A model generated the notes under the pieces. It had not been told where the DNA came from and did not search any database. It saw nothing but the letters and a program-made list of their open reading frames with translations. 64,000 nucleotides of DNA. Source: RYN-230 sp963718305. GTDB taxonomy: Bacteria > Actinomycetota > Actinomycetes > Streptosporangiales > Streptosporangiaceae. Position 1 is the stretch's first letter. Each line of letters starts with the position of its first letter. The translations under genes were made by a program, and so were the position numbers. Below are positions 26,754 through 35,973 of the stretch, piece by piece. The stretch is taken from contig CAVQZG010000001.1 of NCBI GenBank assembly GCA_963718305.1, positions 496,001 to 560,000 of the forward strand, read 5' to 3'.

Positions 26754-29324
26754 ATGGCGTTGACGGCTCAGGGTGTCCAGGTGCTCCGGCTGGCTGACGT
26801 ATGGAAGAGCTTCGACGGCGTGGACGCCGTCAAGGGAGTCACGTTCGAGGCCCAGGCGGGCGAGATCCATGCCCTGCTCGGGGAGAACGGGGCGGGCAAG
26901 TCCACCCTGATGGCCATCGCCGCGGGTTCCCTGGCCCCGGACCGCGGCCACCTGGAACTGAAGGGCGAGCCGGTCGGGGCGGCCAGCCCGGTGGCCATCC
27001 ATCAGCGCGGGCTGTCCATCGCCTACCAGCATCCCGCGCTGGTACCGGATCTCACCGTCTACGAGAACATCGCCATGTGGCTGCCCGGCCAGGTCCGGAC
27101 GGCCGGCAAAGACGCCACGTCCTGGGCCAGGTCACAGCTGGCCCGGGTCGGCTGCCGGGCCGGCCTCGGCCAGCGGGTGGGCAACCTCACCGTGGCCCAG
27201 CGGCATCTGCTCGAGGTGGCCAAGGCGCTGGCCTCCGATCCGGCGGTGCTGATCCTGGACGAGCCCACGGCCGCCCTCGGGGCCGATGACTCCGCGACGC
27301 TGTTCGCCGAACTGCGCCGGATGGCCGCCAGCGGGGTGGCCGTCGTGTACATCACGCACCGGCTGGCCGAGGTGCGCGAGCTCTGCCAGCGGGTCACGGT
27401 GCTGCGCGACGGGAGCGTCCGGGGCACGTTCGCGGTCCAGGACGTCTCCGACGCCCAGCTCCTCGAGCTCATCGTGGGCCGGGCCGTGCGGGCCGAGTTC
27501 CCGGCCAAGGCCGCCGGCCAGGCCGCCGGCGCGGAGGCCCCGGTGCTGGCCGTGCAGAATTTTTCCGCCCGCGCCTTCCACGACGTCACGCTGACCGCGT
27601 CGGCCGGGGAGATCGTCGGGCTGGCCGGGATCGTGGGCAACGGGCAGAGCGAGTTCCTCCGCGCGCTGGCCGGGCTGGGCCGCGCGACCGGCCGTGCTGA
27701 TCTGCGCGGTGTGCCGCTCAAGCCGGGCCGCCCGGACGCCGCGCTGCACGCCGGTGTGGTGTACCTGTCGGCGGACCGGCTCAGCGAGGGCCTGTTCGGG
27801 ACCCTGTCGGTCCGGGAGAACGCGCTGGTGTCCGCGCTCGGGCAGTTCAGCCGCTGGGGCGTGACGAACCAGCGGGCCGAGGCCCGCGCCGTCGAGACGC
27901 AACGGGACAACCTGTCCATCCGGGCGTCGTCGATCGACGCCAACGTGCTCAGCCTGTCCGGGGGCAACCAGCAGAAGGTCCTGCTAGCCCGGGCGCTGCT
28001 CAACCAGCAGGTCACGCTGCTGCTGGCCGAGGAGCCCACCCAGGGGGTCGACGTCGGCGCGCGGGCCGAGATCTACCGCATCCTGCGGCAGGTGGCGGAC
28101 GCCGGCGCCAGCGTGGTCATCGTGTCGTCTGACATCCGGGAGCTGGAAGGCCTGTGCGACCGGGTCGTGGTCTTCTCCTCCGGCCAGGTCGTCGCCGAGC
28201 TGCGCGGCGACCGGGTCAGGGAGGACGCCATCGCGCACGCCATGCTGACCTCGACCCGGCGGCGTAATGAGGCCGCCCGGGCGGCCGCCGCTTCGGCGGG
28301 CGCAGGGACCTCGGCGCGGATGGCGGCGCTGGGCCGGGCCGGGTCCTGGCTGCGCGAGGCCGGCCGGAGCGACTATGCCGCCTCCGGGGTGCTGGCCATC
28401 GCCATCGTGGTGCTGGCCTTGTACACGCAGGGCCACAACTCGCGCTTCCTGTCTACCTTCAACCTGACCTCGCTGACCGTGCTGATCGCCGCCACCGCGT
28501 TCATCTCGTTCGGGCAGGAGTGCGTGATCCTGACCGGGGGCATCGACCTGTCCGTGGGACCGCTGGCCGGCCTGGTCGTGGTGATCGGCTCCTTCTTCGA
28601 GAACAGCGGGCGCAGCGCGGTCATCATCGTGGCCGGCTTCCTGGTCATGATCGCCGCCGCCGCCGCGGTCGGGCTGCTGAACGGCAGCATGGTCCGGTTC
28701 GCCAGGTTCACGCCCATCGTGGCCACGCTGGTCACCTACATTGCCCTGCAGGGCATCTCGCTCGTGCTGCGGCCGTTCCAGGCGGGGTACATCTCCTTCT
28801 CCATCCTCAACGCCATCAACCACAGCGTCGGGCCGGTCGCCATCGCGTTCCTGGCCGCAGTCGTGGTCGCGATCGCGATGGAGTGGGCGCTGCACCGGGC
28901 ACGCTGGGGGCGGAGCCTGCGGGCCATCGGCTCGGATCCTGCGGCCGCGTTCCGGCTCGGGGTCCGGCCCGGGATCACGGTGATCGGCGCCTACGTCGCC
29001 TCGGCCCTGTTCGCCTGCGTCGGCGGTGTCCTGCTGATGGCGCAGGTGGGGGTGGGCGACCCGACCCAGGGAGTGAACTACACGCTGGCCTCGGTCACCG
29101 CGGTGGTCCTCGGCGGCACCAGTATCTTCGGTGGCCGGGGGTCGTTCATCGGCGCGCTGTTCGGCGCCGTGCTGGTCGAGGAATTGCTCAACGTCACCAC
29201 CTTCCTGCAGCTGTCCCAGGCCTGGCAGTACTGGTTCCAGGGAGTACTGGTCATGGTGGCGGTCGGCATCTACACCCAGGCCCGGGCCCGGTCCGGCGGG
29301 CTGGCCCAGGTCAGTGCCACTTGA
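26754..29324 (+). CDS. Fused sugar ABC transporter: tandem ATPase domains (RbsA type) plus permease domain (RbsC type)
   Basis: One 856-aa frame encodes a whole import core. ATPase domain 1 (about 10-245) has GENGAGKST and LILDEPTAAL, with the relaxed signature LTVAQRHLLEVAKAL usual for RbsA. Domain 2 (about 260-500) has a degenerate P-loop (GIVGNGQSE), LSLSGGNQQKVLLARAL and LLAEEPTQGVD. A linker of about 40 residues leads into a permease domain (about 540-850) with GGIDLSVGPLAGLVV and VLGGTSIFGGRGSFIGALFG. Rbs-type systems normally encode ATPase and permease separately. The frame shows no sign of an indel, so the fusion appears real. It works with the adjacent permease and binding protein. 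Confidence 0.9.
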   Translation: MALTAQGVQVLRLADVWKSFDGVDAVKGVTFEAQAGEIHALLGENGAGKSTLMAIAAGSLAPDRGHLELKGEPVGAASPVAIHQRGLSIAYQHPALVPDLTVYENIAMWLPGQVRTAGKDATSWARSQLARVGCRAGLGQRVGNLTVAQRHLLEVAKALASDPAVLILDEPTAALGADDSATLFAELRRMAASGVAVVYITHRLAEVRELCQRVTVLRDGSVRGTFAVQDVSDAQLLELIVGRAVRAEFPAKAAGQAAGAEAPVLAVQNFSARAFHDVTLTASAGEIVGLAGIVGNGQSEFLRALAGLGRATGRADLRGVPLKPGRPDAALHAGVVYLSADRLSEGLFGTLSVRENALVSALGQFSRWGVTNQRAEARAVETQRDNLSIRASSIDANVLSLSGGNQQKVLLARALLNQQVTLLLAEEPTQGVDVGARAEIYRILRQVADAGASVVIVSSDIRELEGLCDRVVVFSSGQVVAELRGDRVREDAIAHAMLTSTRRRNEAARAAAASAGAGTSARMAALGRAGSWLREAGRSDYAASGVLAIAIVVLALYTQGHNSRFLSTFNLTSLTVLIAATAFISFGQECVILTGGIDLSVGPLAGLVVVIGSFFENSGRSAVIIVAGFLVMIAAAAAVGLLNGSMVRFARFTPIVATLVTYIALQGISLVLRPFQAGYISFSILNAINHSVGPVAIAFLAAVVVAIAMEWALHRARWGRSLRAIGSDPAAAFRLGVRPGITVIGAYVASALFACVGGVLLMAQVGVGDPTQGVNYTLASVTAVVLGGTSIFGGRGSFIGALFGAVLVEELLNVTTFLQLSQAWQYWFQGVLVMVAVGIYTQARARSGGLAQVSAT

Positions 29325-29380
29325 GGTCAGGGCCGTCCGGCCGGCCACTCACGGATAGTCGCGAGGGAGCGAAACAGAGC

Positions 29381-30361
29381 ATGCGAGCACTGGTCTTCTC
29401 AGCGCCCGGCCAGGCGGAAGTCACCGAGGCGGAATGCCCCGTACCCGGGCCCGGTGAGGTCCTGGTGCGGTCGCGCACGGTCGGGATCTGCCACTCCGAC
29501 CTGGAGCTGCTGGCCGGGCGGTACATCATCCCGATCCGGTACCCGGTCACCCCCGGCCACGAGTGGGCCGGCGAGGTGGCCGAGGCCGGGCCCGGGGTGG
29601 ACGACGTCAAGCCGGGTGACCCGGTGGTGGGGGAGTGCGTCGTCGGCCCTGGGGGCCGGGACCACTTCGGCTTCTCGATCTCCGGGGCGGCCGCGGAGTA
29701 CTTCGTGGCCCGGGCCGAGTGGCTGCACAAACTCCCCGCCCAGCTCACGTGGACCCAGGCGGCCCTGGTCGAGCCGTTCACCGTGGCCTACGCGGCCGTC
29801 CGGGCCGGGGTCATCGATCCCAGCGACCGGGTGGCGGTGCTGGGCGGCGGCCCCATCGGCCTGCTGTCCGCGATGGCCGCGGTCGGCCGCAACGCGGCGG
29901 TGACGCTGATCGAGCCGCGGCCCGACCGCCGGGCCAAGGCCGCCGAGCTCGGCGTCTCCTCCGTCCTCGACCCGGGCGCCGGGGACGTGGCCGAGCAGGC
30001 CCGCGAGCTGACCGGGGGCGAGCTGTTCGACGTGGTCATCGAGTCGGCCGGCCACCCGGGGGCCATGGCGCAGGCGCTGACGCTGGCCGGCAACCACGGC
30101 CGGATCGTCTACGTCGGCATCGACGTCGGCAGTACCGTCCCCGCCGAACTGGGCCTGATCCAGGCCCGCTCGCTGCGCATCCAGGGCATCGTCGGCTCGG
30201 CGGGTATCTGGCCGCAGGCGATCCGCTTCCTGGCCAGCGGGGTGGTGGATCCCACCCCGATCGTCACCGCCCGCTACCCGCTCGGCGCGGCCACGGACGC
30301 GCTCGGCGCGGCCGCCCTGGGCTCGGGGAACATCAAGGTGCACATCGAGGCTCCGGCGTGA
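29381..30361 (+). CDS. Zinc-dependent alcohol dehydrogenase-like MDR protein without structural zinc site
   Basis: The 326-aa MDR enzyme keeps the catalytic-zinc ligands (C37 in GICHSD, H60-E61 in GHEW) and the NAD(P) fold (AVLGGGPIGLLSAMAAV). The four-cysteine structural-zinc loop is absent: that stretch reads VVGECVVGPGGRDHFGFS. Sorbitol/threonine-type MDRs that lack this loop oxidise polyols, so a sugar alcohol is a reasonable substrate guess. The ATG at 29381 starts 56 bases after the transporter stop. The stop codon overlaps the next dehydrogenase start by 4 bases (GTGA). Confidence 0.86.
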   Translation: MRALVFSAPGQAEVTEAECPVPGPGEVLVRSRTVGICHSDLELLAGRYIIPIRYPVTPGHEWAGEVAEAGPGVDDVKPGDPVVGECVVGPGGRDHFGFSISGAAAEYFVARAEWLHKLPAQLTWTQAALVEPFTVAYAAVRAGVIDPSDRVAVLGGGPIGLLSAMAAVGRNAAVTLIEPRPDRRAKAAELGVSSVLDPGAGDVAEQARELTGGELFDVVIESAGHPGAMAQALTLAGNHGRIVYVGIDVGSTVPAELGLIQARSLRIQGIVGSAGIWPQAIRFLASGVVDPTPIVTARYPLGAATDALGAAALGSGNIKVHIEAPA

Positions 30362-31407
30362 AGGCAGCCGTCTTCCACGGGCCCGGCGACGTCCGGATCG
30401 AGTCGGTACCCGAGCCGGGGGCGCCCGGCCCCGGCGAACTGCTGATCCGGGTGTCCAAGGCCGCGCTCTGCGGCACCGACTCCGCCGAATGGGACCACGG
30501 GCCGCTGCTGGCCCAGCCCCCGGTGGTGCTCGGTCACGAATTCACCGGCACAGTGATCGCCGCGGGCCCGGGAGCCACCGGTTTCCCGCCCGGGACCAGG
30601 GTGGTCAGCGGGGCCGGGATCTCGTGCGGGACGTGCGAGTGGTGCACGGCGGGCCGGACCAATCTGTGTGCCCGCTACCAGACCCTCGGCCTGCACCTGG
30701 ACGGTGGTCTGGCGGAGCTGGTCCTGTCGCCGGCGTCCATCTGCCGGCCGGTGCCGGACGGTCTGGATGACGCCAGCGCCGTCATGGCCCAGCCGCTGGC
30801 GGTCGCGATGCACGCCGCCCGGCGCGGCCGGGTCGGGCCGGGGCGGTCCTGCGCCATCATCGGGACCGGCGGCATCGGCGCGTTCATCGTTGCCGCGGCG
30901 GCTGCGCTCGGCGCCAGCCCGCTGATCGCGGTCGACATCGCCGACGGCCGGCTGGCCACGGCGGCGGCCCTGGGCGCGACCCGCACCGTGAACGCCGGCC
31001 GGGACGATGCCGCCGACGTGGTCCGGACCGCCACCGGGGAGCAGGGCGCACACGTCGTCATCGAGGCGTCCGGGGCCCCGGGCAGCCCGGCGGCGGCGCT
31101 GGCCATGGTCCGCCGGGGCGGTGATGTGGTGATCGTGGGGCTGCAGCCCCACCCGGCCGGACTGGACCTGTTCTCCGTGTCCACCCGCGAGGTGGACGTG
31201 CACGGGACGCTGGCCCACGTGTGCGGTGAAGACCTGGCCGAGGCGGTGGCCGTGCTGGCCAGCCCCGTGGTGGCCAGCACAGGGCTGGCCGCCGCGGTAC
31301 TCGGCGACATCATCAGCCTCGACGACCTGGTCGAGGCCGGGCTGCGCCCGCTGGCGGAGCGGAAAGCCCACGGCAAGATCGTCGTGGACGTGGAGGGGTC
31401 GGCCTGA
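30358..31407 (+). CDS. Zinc-dependent alcohol/polyol dehydrogenase (MDR)
   Basis: The 349-aa enzyme has the full zinc set: catalytic C38, H60 and E61 (GHEF), and structural C90, C93, C96 and C104 (CGTCEWCTAGRTNLC). The cofactor fold reads IIGTGGIGAFIVAAAAALGA. It would oxidise a secondary alcohol or polyol with NAD(P)+. The GTG start overlaps the preceding stop. The two coupled dehydrogenases differ in zinc content, so they probably act on different steps or substrates of one pathway. Confidence 0.88.
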   Translation: MKAAVFHGPGDVRIESVPEPGAPGPGELLIRVSKAALCGTDSAEWDHGPLLAQPPVVLGHEFTGTVIAAGPGATGFPPGTRVVSGAGISCGTCEWCTAGRTNLCARYQTLGLHLDGGLAELVLSPASICRPVPDGLDDASAVMAQPLAVAMHAARRGRVGPGRSCAIIGTGGIGAFIVAAAAALGASPLIAVDIADGRLATAAALGATRTVNAGRDDAADVVRTATGEQGAHVVIEASGAPGSPAAALAMVRRGGDVVIVGLQPHPAGLDLFSVSTREVDVHGTLAHVCGEDLAEAVAVLASPVVASTGLAAAVLGDIISLDDLVEAGLRPLAERKAHGKIVVDVEGSA

Positions 31408-31429
31408 TGAGCATAGGAGGGCGGGGCAG

Positions 31430-31960
31430 ATGCAGCTGATGCGGGCACAAAGTCATGTCGGGATAACCGTGCGCAACCTCGACGCGTCCGTGTACTTCTA
31501 CCACGACCTGCTCGGCCTGGAGATCGCCACCGAGCCGAGTCCCTGGTTCGACGGCCCGGAACTGGGTCGCGGCGTCGGGGTGCCCGGCGCCGCGCTGCGC
31601 CAGGTCTGCCTGAAGCTCGGCGGCACCCAGCTGGAGCTGCTGGAGTACCGGACACCGCCGTCGCAGACCCAGGGCCCGCTGCTGTCGCACAGCATCGGGG
31701 CCAGTCATGTCGCCTTCCAGGTCGACGACATCCAGGCCGCCCAGGCTGAGCTGGAGCGCCACGGGGTGCGGTTCTACTCCGCGATCAACGTGGTGGATGA
31801 CGGGGTGCTGGCTGGCTGGCGCTGGGTGTACTTCGCCGACCCGGACGGCTACCCGCTGGAACTCGTGGAGAACGCTTACGAGCGGCCGGGCGGCCATGGC
31901 GCGGGCATCGCCCGGTACCTGGAGACCCGGCCCGCGGGCACGCCCGGAAAGGTGAGGTGA
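31430..31960 (+). CDS. VOC/glyoxalase family protein
   Basis: The 176-aa protein has two beta-alpha-beta-beta-beta modules. The first (HVGITVRNLDASVYFYHDLLGLEIATE) and second (SHVAFQVDDIQAAQAELERHGVRF, then YFADPDGYPLELVE) end in the metal-ligand Glu typical of glyoxalase I, epimerases and dioxygenases of this superfamily. AGGAGG precedes the ATG by 9 bases. In a run of dehydrogenases an epimerase or lyase role is plausible, but no specific reaction can be assigned. Confidence 0.8.
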   Translation: MQLMRAQSHVGITVRNLDASVYFYHDLLGLEIATEPSPWFDGPELGRGVGVPGAALRQVCLKLGGTQLELLEYRTPPSQTQGPLLSHSIGASHVAFQVDDIQAAQAELERHGVRFYSAINVVDDGVLAGWRWVYFADPDGYPLELVENAYERPGGHGAGIARYLETRPAGTPGKVR

Positions 31961-31963
31961 GGC

Positions 31964-33040
31964 ATGCGCGCCCTGAGGTTCCACCAGGCCGGCGAACTGT
32001 GTGTCGAGAAGGTGCCCGAGCCCGGGCCGCCGGGTCCCGGCGAGGTGCTCCTGCAGCCGGTGATGTGCGGGATCTGCGGTACCGACCTGCACGAGTACAC
32101 CGACGGGCCGATCGTCACCCCCGCGAGCCCGCACCCGCTGACCGGCGCCACGCTGCCGCAGATCATGGGGCATGAGTTCTCGGCCGTGGTGGCGGCCGCC
32201 GGGGCGGGCGTCAGCCACGTCCGGGAGGGCGACCTAGCCACGGTGATGCCGCTGATCTCCTGCGGCCACTGCCACGAGTGCGTGCGCGGCCAGGGTCACC
32301 TCTGCCGCACCATGGCCTGCACCGGCCTGAGCAGCGCCTGGGGCGGACTGGCTGATCTCGCGATCGTCTCCGCCCGGCAGGTGGTGCCGGCCGCGGCGGG
32401 CATGACCCCGCGGCAGGCGGCGCTCATCGAGCCGACGGCGGTCGCCGCCTACGGCGTGGACCGCGGGCGGCTGCAGCCGGGGCAGACCGTCCTGGTCACC
32501 GGGGCTGGCCCGATCGGGTCGCTGGCCGCGATGTACGCCCTCGCGGGCGGAGCCCGGCGGGTGGTCGTATCCGAACCCGATCCCTCGCGGCGGGCCCGGG
32601 CCGCCCGGCTCGGCGAGGGCCTGGGCGAGCTGGTCACCGCCGACCCGGCCGCCGGGCCGGTCACCGAGCTCATCAGCGAGCTCACCGGCGGGGTCGGCGC
32701 CGACCTGGCGGTCGAGTGCGCCGGCCACGAGAGCGCGCTGAACCTGTGCATCGACGCGGTCCGCCCGGCGGGCACGGTGGTGCAGACGGCGCTGCACATC
32801 CGGCCGGCCTCCATCCGGGCCGAGACGCTGGCCCTCAAGGACCTGACCCTGATCGGCACCTGGTGTTATCCCGTGCAGGACTTCCCGCGGGTGGTCGGGC
32901 TGGTGGCGAGCGGCCGGCTGCCGGTCGAGCGGGTGGTCAGTTCCGTGGTGCCGCTGGAATCCGCGGTCACGGACGGCTTCGAGCGCCTCATCACCCGGGG
33001 CACCGGTGAGGTCAAGGTCCTGATCGAGGTGGCCTCATGA
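31964..33040 (+). CDS. 2,3-butanediol/sorbitol dehydrogenase-like zinc MDR
   Basis: The 358-aa enzyme resembles (R,R)-butanediol dehydrogenases. It has catalytic C38, H70 and E71 with the long insertion between them (EYTDGPIVTPASPHPLTGATLPQIMGHEF) that marks this group, and structural C100, C103, C106 and C114. The NAD fold is VTGAGPIGSLAAMYALAGGA. The reaction would be oxidation of a vicinal diol or hydroxyketone, which fits the acetoin-dehydrogenase-like E1 pair further along. The stop overlaps the next start by 4 bases. Confidence 0.85.
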   Translation: MRALRFHQAGELCVEKVPEPGPPGPGEVLLQPVMCGICGTDLHEYTDGPIVTPASPHPLTGATLPQIMGHEFSAVVAAAGAGVSHVREGDLATVMPLISCGHCHECVRGQGHLCRTMACTGLSSAWGGLADLAIVSARQVVPAAAGMTPRQAALIEPTAVAAYGVDRGRLQPGQTVLVTGAGPIGSLAAMYALAGGARRVVVSEPDPSRRARAARLGEGLGELVTADPAAGPVTELISELTGGVGADLAVECAGHESALNLCIDAVRPAGTVVQTALHIRPASIRAETLALKDLTLIGTWCYPVQDFPRVVGLVASGRLPVERVVSSVVPLESAVTDGFERLITRGTGEVKVLIEVAS

Positions 33041-34047
33041 CCCGGCTGGGTGTCTGGTACGACTTCCGCAACCCGGCCCGGTGGCGGGTGCCCTGGCCGC
33101 AGCTGTACCGCGAGACGATGGACCAGGCGGCCTACGCCGAGGAGCTCGGCTTCGCCTCGATCTGGGTCTCCGAGCACCACTTCAGCGAGGAGGGCTACCT
33201 CCCCTCGCTGAGCGCCGTGCTCGGCGCGCTCGCCGAGCGGACCTCGCGGGCCCGGCTCGGCACCGCGGTGCTGCTCGCCCCGCTGCACCACCCGCTCCGG
33301 CTGGCCGAGGATCTCGCGGTGATCGACCAGCTCTCCGGCGGCCGGCTGGACGTCGGGCTCGCGCCCGGCTACAAGCCGGACGAGTTCGCGGTGCTCGGCG
33401 TGCCCAAGAGCCAGCGCGGTGCGCGCACCGACGAGGCCATCGAGATCCTGCAGCTGGCCTGGCGGGGCGAGCCGTTCTCGTACGCGGGCCGGCATTTCCG
33501 GTTCGACGACGTGGTGATCGGGCCGCCGCCGGTGCAGCAGCCCGGCCCGCCCATCTGGGTCGGCGGCAACAGCCTGGCCGCGGCCCGCCGGGCCGCCCGG
33601 CACGGCGTGTGCTTCATGCCCGACTCCGGCGCCGGCCTGGACCTCTATGACGCCTACCGGGCCGGGCTGGCCCCGGCCGCCGGGCCGCCCCGGGTGGCCA
33701 CCAACCGGGTGCTGTTCGCGGCGGGCAGCCGGGACGAAGCCTGGGAAATCTGCGGCGACCACTTCCTCTACCAGTTCAACGCCTACCGGCAGTGGTTCTC
33801 CGCGGCCGGCGACGACGACACGCACGGCGCCGCGCTGACCGACCCCGCGGTCCTGTCGCCCGAGCACTATTTCGTCGGCACGCCCGACGACATCCTGGCC
33901 GCCATCCAGGCCAGCCAGCAGCGCCTCGGGTACGAGGAGCTGGTCTTCTGGGCCCGGCCGCCGGGTATGCCGGTCGAGCAGGCCACCGCGTCGCTGGAGC
34001 TGATCGCCAAGCATGTGCTGCCCGCCCTCCAGGAGGCGGCCGGATGA
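33037..34047 (+). CDS. LLM-class flavin-dependent oxidoreductase
   Basis: The 336-aa luciferase-like monooxygenase-fold protein shows AAYAEELGFASIWVSEHHF, RLAEDLAVIDQLSGGRLDVGLAPGY and PPPVQQPGPPIWVGGNS. The family uses FMN or F420. Members oxidise aldehydes, alkanesulfonates or sugar phosphates. No flavin reductase is adjacent, so an F420 enzyme or a shared reductase is possible. It overlaps its neighbours by 4 bases on both sides, so it belongs to the same transcript as the dehydrogenases. Confidence 0.87.
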   Translation: MTRLGVWYDFRNPARWRVPWPQLYRETMDQAAYAEELGFASIWVSEHHFSEEGYLPSLSAVLGALAERTSRARLGTAVLLAPLHHPLRLAEDLAVIDQLSGGRLDVGLAPGYKPDEFAVLGVPKSQRGARTDEAIEILQLAWRGEPFSYAGRHFRFDDVVIGPPPVQQPGPPIWVGGNSLAAARRAARHGVCFMPDSGAGLDLYDAYRAGLAPAAGPPRVATNRVLFAAGSRDEAWEICGDHFLYQFNAYRQWFSAAGDDDTHGAALTDPAVLSPEHYFVGTPDDILAAIQASQQRLGYEELVFWARPPGMPVEQATASLELIAKHVLPALQEAAG

Positions 34048-34850
34048 ACGCCCCAGCAGAAAGCACCGCCGAAGGCCCGATGGCCGGGCTCGCGGGGAAG
34101 GCCGCGCTCGTCACCGGCGGCGCCTCCGGAATCGGGGCCGGGATCGCCCGGGTGCTGGCGGCCGCAGGCGCCGCGGTAGCCATCGGCGACCTGGACGGCG
34201 CCGCCGCCGCGGCCGTGGCCCGCCGGTTGCCCGGGCCCGCCGCGAAACTGGGCGTCCGGCTCGACGTGACCGACCGGGACGCCACGCACCAGGCGGTGAC
34301 CCGGGTCGAGCAGGAACTCGGCCCGGTCCAGATCCTCGTCAACAACGCGGGCATCTCCAGCGTGGCGCCGTTCCTCGACATCTCCGACCGGGACTGGGAC
34401 CGGCTGATGGGGGTGAACCTGCGCGGCGTGCTCGTGGTGACCCAGCGGGTGCTGCCGCCGATGCTGGCCCGGCGCTCGGGCCGGATCATCAACATTTCCT
34501 CTATGGCCGGCAAGGAAGGACTGCCGAATCTGGCGCACTACTGCGCGACGAAGTTCGGCGTGATCGGGCTCACCCAGGCGCTGGCCAAGGAAGTCGCGGA
34601 GCACAACGTGACGGTGAACGCGGTCTGCCCGGGGGTGGTGCGCACGCCGCTGTGGGACGACCCGGACACCGGGATCCTCCGCGAACTGGATGGGGAAACC
34701 GGCTGGCAGGCCTTCCTGGCCGGGATCCCGCTGGGCCGGCCGCAGTCTGCGGAGGACATCGGGCACGCGTGTGCGTATCTCGCATCCGACCTGGCCATGA
34801 ACGTCACCGGCGAGGCCCTGAACGTGAGCGGCGGCCAGCAGATGCACTGA
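34044..34850 (+). CDS. Short-chain dehydrogenase/reductase (SDR), last gene of the transporter/dehydrogenase run
   Basis: The 268-aa classical SDR has ALVTGGASGIGAGIA, LVNNAGISSV, IINISSMAGKEG and the catalytic YCATK, and ends with the usual LNVSGGQQMH. It oxidises or reduces a sugar, polyol or ketoacid with NAD(P)(H). The ATG overlaps the preceding stop (ATGA). It faces the convergent maltose-type operon across a 182-bp gap (34851-35032), which holds no gene and no convincing terminator. Confidence 0.9.
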   Translation: MNAPAESTAEGPMAGLAGKAALVTGGASGIGAGIARVLAAAGAAVAIGDLDGAAAAAVARRLPGPAAKLGVRLDVTDRDATHQAVTRVEQELGPVQILVNNAGISSVAPFLDISDRDWDRLMGVNLRGVLVVTQRVLPPMLARRSGRIINISSMAGKEGLPNLAHYCATKFGVIGLTQALAKEVAEHNVTVNAVCPGVVRTPLWDDPDTGILRELDGETGWQAFLAGIPLGRPQSAEDIGHACAYLASDLAMNVTGEALNVSGGQQMH

Positions 34851-35032
34851 TGGCCGCCGACGGTCATCCGGTCAGCTCCCGGCCGGGTCTAACGCGCATA
34901 TCGGTTATCCCGGCATGTTCCGAACAAATTTCCGTGTAATTACTAATCATATTCGGAGTTCGGGCTCACCCGCCACTTTGCCCCGGTCGCGGAGCTGCCG
35001 GGCCAGCGCCTGCCCGGCCAGCGCGTGCACCC

Positions 35033-35944
35033 CTAGGCAGCCTCATCGATCGCGGCCAGGATGCCGGCCAGCCGGTCCCGGTCCGCCGCGGCCAGGGCGG
35101 AGAAGGGCGCCCGGGGGAGACCCACATCCTGGCCCAGGATGGTGGCGGCGGCGTGCATCAGCTCCAGCCAGTGAGGCGCGCCACGGCTATCCCGCCAGGC
35201 CGGGTCGAAGATTATCTTCACCAGCGGGAGGAGCCGGAACCACTGGTCGCGCAGCGCGGGGACGGGCTCGCCCGCCTGCACGCCGTCCCAGAGCCGCCTG
35301 GCGAGTGACGGGTAGAGCGCGGGCAGCGCGGAAATCCACCCGTCCGCGCCCATCAGCAGGCATTCCAGCGCGCTGCCGTCGTGGCCGCAGTAGACCGCCG
35401 CGTCGTCGCCGAGCGCGATCTTCGCGTCCCGGGTGTGGTAGGCGTCGTAGAAGGACTGCTTGACCGCGTGAATGACGTCGGCGTCGACCAGTTCGCGGAG
35501 CACCTCCACGGGCAGCTCGACGTTCGTGGTGGCCGGCACGTGGTACAGCATGACCGGCACGCTGACGGCTTCGCGGACGCTGGCCAGATGCCGCCACACC
35601 GCGTCAACGTGCGCGCCCATGTAGTACGGCGCGGACACCATGACCGCCGTGGCCCCCGCGGCCTGGGCGTGCCGGGCCAGCGCGACCGAGTGCTCGGTCC
35701 GGTACGCCGCGACACAGACGATCACCGGCGCGCTGCCGCCGACGGCCGCCAGCACCGCCTCGCTGAGCTGCTGGCGCTCGGGCACGTCCATGGCGATGAA
35801 CTCACCGGCGCTGCCCGCCACGCATAGCCCGTGCGCGCCGTCGGCCAGCAGCCCCTTGGCGTTGCGAGCCGCCTTCGCGCTGTCCACCGCCCCGTTGCTG
35901 AAGGGGGTCAGCATGGGCGGGAACACGCCGCTGGGAAAGGTCAT
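35033..35944 (-). CDS. Dihydrodipicolinate synthase (DHDPS)/N-acetylneuraminate lyase family protein, copy 1
   Basis: The 303-aa Schiff-base aldolase has Tyr134 (VMLYHVPATTN) and the lysine nucleophile Lys162 (HAVKQSF). The pyruvate-binding GTTGE loop reads GSAGEF (44-49). In a sugar-acid island this is more likely a 2-keto-3-deoxy-acid aldolase or dehydratase than a lysine-pathway enzyme. AGGAGG precedes the ATG at 35944, and the gene follows the permease gene by 29 bases, so it is the last gene of the maltose-type operon. Two paralogues lie at 46944 and 55672. Confidence 0.87.
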   Translation of the reverse strand: MTFPSGVFPPMLTPFSNGAVDSAKAARNAKGLLADGAHGLCVAGSAGEFIAMDVPERQQLSEAVLAAVGGSAPVIVCVAAYRTEHSVALARHAQAAGATAVMVSAPYYMGAHVDAVWRHLASVREAVSVPVMLYHVPATTNVELPVEVLRELVDADVIHAVKQSFYDAYHTRDAKIALGDDAAVYCGHDGSALECLLMGADGWISALPALYPSLARRLWDGVQAGEPVPALRDQWFRLLPLVKIIFDPAWRDSRGAPHWLELMHAAATILGQDVGLPRAPFSALAAADRDRLAGILAAIDEAA

Positions 35945-35973
35945 GGTTCTCCTCCTGCGAGATGGCCCGGTCG

